Shown: one piece after another, positions 61,728 through 64,000 of the stretch
Numbering within the stretch: position 1 is the first letter of the stretch
Layout: each line of letters starts with the position of its first letter
NCBI GenBank assembly: GCA_002794785.1
Contig: NBBA01000004.1
Span: forward strand, 248,001-312,000
Reading direction: 5' to 3'
DNA: 64,000 nt
Origin: Coniferiporia sulphurascens
Lineage: Eukaryota > Basidiomycota > Agaricomycetes > Hymenochaetales > Hymenochaetaceae
Notes under the pieces: model-generated
What the model was told of the DNA's origin: nothing
Database searches by the model: none
Seen by the model: only the letters and a program-made list of their open reading frames with translations
Position numbers and translations under genes: made by a program

Positions 61728-62699
61728 TCCCGTCTGGCACCTAAACTGCGTGTATGCTGTCCGTCTTTCATCTTTCTCTGGGTAGTGTTGGTGAATCAAA
61801 CGAGATACGTTTCTCAGGGTGAAGTGTGCAAGCGCCTTGCCCTCATGATAAATGCAAAATCCTAAGTTCTATCTCCATTTGGAGTTTACCCGGCAGGGTT
61901 TATTTTTGACTTGCCGGTCTTTTCCCGATTCACGTCGTGGCGGTTTTGAATTTGAAAAACAAACGAGCGAGATGCCACAACCTGTGGAACCTTAAGTAAT
62001 GTCCGATTTGAGTCAACACAACCCTCAGCTCACCGGTTCGTGCCGGAAAGCCTCTTCCGCTCTTCCTGTCAATGTGAGAAATACACTTCTCTATTTGTTA
62101 TACACTGCCTTATTCCACATTGAAGGGTACATTGCTTTAGGACGGCATTAACGTCGCTGGAAGGGGAACGAATTAAATGTTTCCCGAAAGCCCGAGCAAC
62201 TAGAACGATCAAACAATTGGAACTCGGAGGCACCACACCTTAATCAGGTTCAGTAGCAGCGCAGAACACCCTCTTCGCTTTCGTAGGCCGTGAAATGCAC
62301 ACTGGCATGTGTAATAAAGCTCGCAAGCTACCCTTCCTACATGCTGCCAAAGGAAGGGACATTTAGTTGCTCGGGATTGTAGTAATATGTCCTGTCTCAT
62401 TGTTCGCGAGCTAAGCAGCCGTAAATCCGCTCTGGGAACTCTACGTTATATCACGATCGGAAAAGGCTTGTATTGAAACCTGTCTTTCAGGGGTACGGAA
62501 ACAACTCCCTCCACTCACTTGGTATCATTGAGCTGGGGATTGGGTATCCTACCTTTGTCTTGGCTTCAATTTCAAGCCAATATATTTGATCACAGAAAAC
62601 ACACTCACGGAACAGCGCCCCGCAGTCGTTAGCGTTATCTCTATCTCTGTATTTGATTGATAACGCTCATTTAATGTTTCTGAATTTGTACAGGCTTAT
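61728..62699. other. Spacer between xylanase B and the relic copy
   Basis: No gene seen. Probably contains the decayed 5' part of the third xylanase, too diverged for me to align. Confidence 0.4.
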
Positions 62700-63490
62700 G
62701 GAGCGTTATCAACAGACCGCTAGATATGTGTTATCCATCATAGATTGTGCAGCCGCGTGTCAACTCATAAAGTCTCGCTTCATGAACGGTACGCCCAACC
62801 GTCTTCTATAACACTGACTGTCTACTATGCGTCCAACGTGACGGCGCGTATACCGCGGACCCGAGTACCAAACAATACAAGAACGATTTCTAGTCGTTGG
62901 AGGCTCAAGGCAGCGGCTGGCTTCGACCGGCCATTCCTTATCTCGGCAGACTGAGCCGGCTGCATTTACGGATGTAAAAGCTACCGCAAAGATAAACCTC
63001 AACCCGTCAGGCCCTCCTAGACGCCGATGTCCCCGTAGACGGGATTGTTTATTGAGGACGCCCTACAGTCGATGCGCTGGAAATATAATCGATGCCGTGT
63101 CGTCCACAATTGTAATCCGGGCGTCGAGGTACGCGTAGTTCTCGACTCTTCTGAGTTCACTAACACCATCCTTATTTAGCTAGACACTCCACAAATATAT
63201 ACGCACTTTATGTTCTCTACAGACCGCTATCACTGAACTGGACGCCCCGCGGCATGACACCTTCGGCTACAGACGCTCTGCAAACAGCTGCTCGCGCAGA
63301 TTATGGCCGCATTATAGTAGTACATGTAATGCCAGGCCGTCAAGCCGTTCCAACTGCATTGGCGCGATTAGGCTACACTGAAAAGAGTCATGAACGGATC
63401 ACCGCCTTCCTGTGTATATTTGCAACGCTTGTAAGTGCCCTCGACTTTTGCCGCCCAAAGCACCGGACGGCGTTACCTGAGAAGGACTAG
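62700..63490 (+). pseudogene. Third GH10 xylanase, heavily decayed
   Basis: Scattered pieces keep the order of the GH10 exons: VFYNT-like near 62800, YTADPSTKQYKNDF near 62850-62890 (ADPSTKLY in the copies), ADVPVDGI near 63023-63050 ([10 protein letters not shown]), a GVEV donor region near 63125, AITELDAP near 63228, and PSATDALQTAARADYGRI near 63260-63320. Frames change repeatedly and the WDVINEP exon is not recognisable, so it cannot encode an enzyme. It is the third unit of the tandem xylanase series. Confidence 0.7.
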
Positions 63491-64000
63491 CGGTATAATT
63501 TATTTACACTTCTACATCTTGCTTATGGTTTAACTCCCTCAGTTCTGCCTGTGAAGGGATAGTCTCCAGATCCGCTCCCTAAAATACTGGTAATTGTTTT
63601 TGCCAGTAGCGATGAACTCCTCTTTACGTATTCAAGTTAATACCCAACGCTGTCACGGTATATTGTCTTGACTCCGCCATTTTTATAGTACTCGTTCAGT
63701 GCAATTGGGAGAGAACTCAACACTCACCAACGGGTTTTACGAGATCATGAAAATATACCATGGGTTGTGTGTAAACGTCATAGTTTACTGTACATACAGT
63801 AAACATCAACTTGAAACTTGAACGACTCGGAAACTTTGAATACAAACAAACACGTCCTCAACAATCCATCACGTGCCACATCGTGTCATTTCCGTGGTTA
63901 GCTGCAGTTCCTCCCCACCACGGTATCGATATTGCCTATTCGCTTCGTGCGAGCTTAACGGCCCCTTCATCGCACCGATACCGTTTCGACCCGCAACCGG
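63491..64000. other. Right-edge sequence
   Basis: No gene recognised. Includes a short inverted pair around GTTTACTGTACATACAGTAAAC (about 63782-63803), which could form a hairpin. Confidence 0.4.

Overview
This window is nuclear DNA from a filamentous basidiomycete, most likely a mushroom-forming, plant-litter or wood-decaying agaricomycete. The genes are cut by many 50-65 nt GT-AG (often GC-AG) introns. The set includes an AA9 copper monooxygenase, two CBM1-GH10 xylanases and a tandem family of single-pass membrane proteins of a type I associate with mushroom-forming fungi. The organism call is inference; all functions below come from reading motifs by eye, without a database search.

Layout. 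(1) 1-27.1 kb: a tandem array of seven paralogous type I membrane proteins plus one relic, all on the + strand: a left-edge partial (1-1240), 3748-5094, 6221-7746, 9307-10607, relic 11759-12163, 20204-21474, 22352-23545, 25305-27111. Each has a signal peptide, an ectodomain carrying a DPxIxYxPP motif, a Ser/Thr/Pro stalk, one transmembrane helix, a basic stop-transfer cluster and a variable cytoplasmic tail. Intron 1 sits at the same codon in all of them. A small SDH assembly factor (SDHAF3 type, 2031-2655, minus) lies inside the array. (2) 12.55-19.43 kb: a nested transposon stack inside the array. A 5'-truncated LINE with a 15-bp target duplication sits in an inverted-repeat element. The LINE was then hit by two solo LTRs, a 1.3-kb element with an unrecognised small ORF, and a 255-bp element that itself received a third solo LTR. 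The same 255-bp element also landed in the tail of the fourth membrane-protein gene, and a second copy then inserted into it in opposite orientation. (3) 27.4-28.8 kb: a decayed MFS transporter. (4) 30.4-36.9 kb: an AA9 LPMO, a condensation-fold (HxxxD) acyltransferase with an internal repeat insert, and an ARID-domain protein. (5) 39.7-44.6 kb: a large P-type Ca2+-ATPase (PMC1 type). (6) 44.6-53.1 kb: about 8.5 kb in which I recognise no gene. (7) 53.1-55.5 kb: a PEX11-family protein. (8) 57.3-63.5 kb: two tandem secreted GH10 xylanases with N-terminal CBM1 modules, and a third, decayed copy.

How the genes fit together: the AA9 enzyme and the xylanases attack cellulose and hemicellulose outside the cell; the Ca2+-ATPase, PEX11, SDHAF3 and ARID proteins are housekeeping genes. 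The membrane-protein array, with recent duplication, tail exchange, pseudogenes and transposon load, is the fast-evolving part and the best candidate for an undescribed surface-sensing system. Two other observations stand out: a 2-nt microexon needed to keep both xylanases in frame, and an excess of GC-AG introns, several of which are GT-AG at the same site in a neighbouring paralogue.
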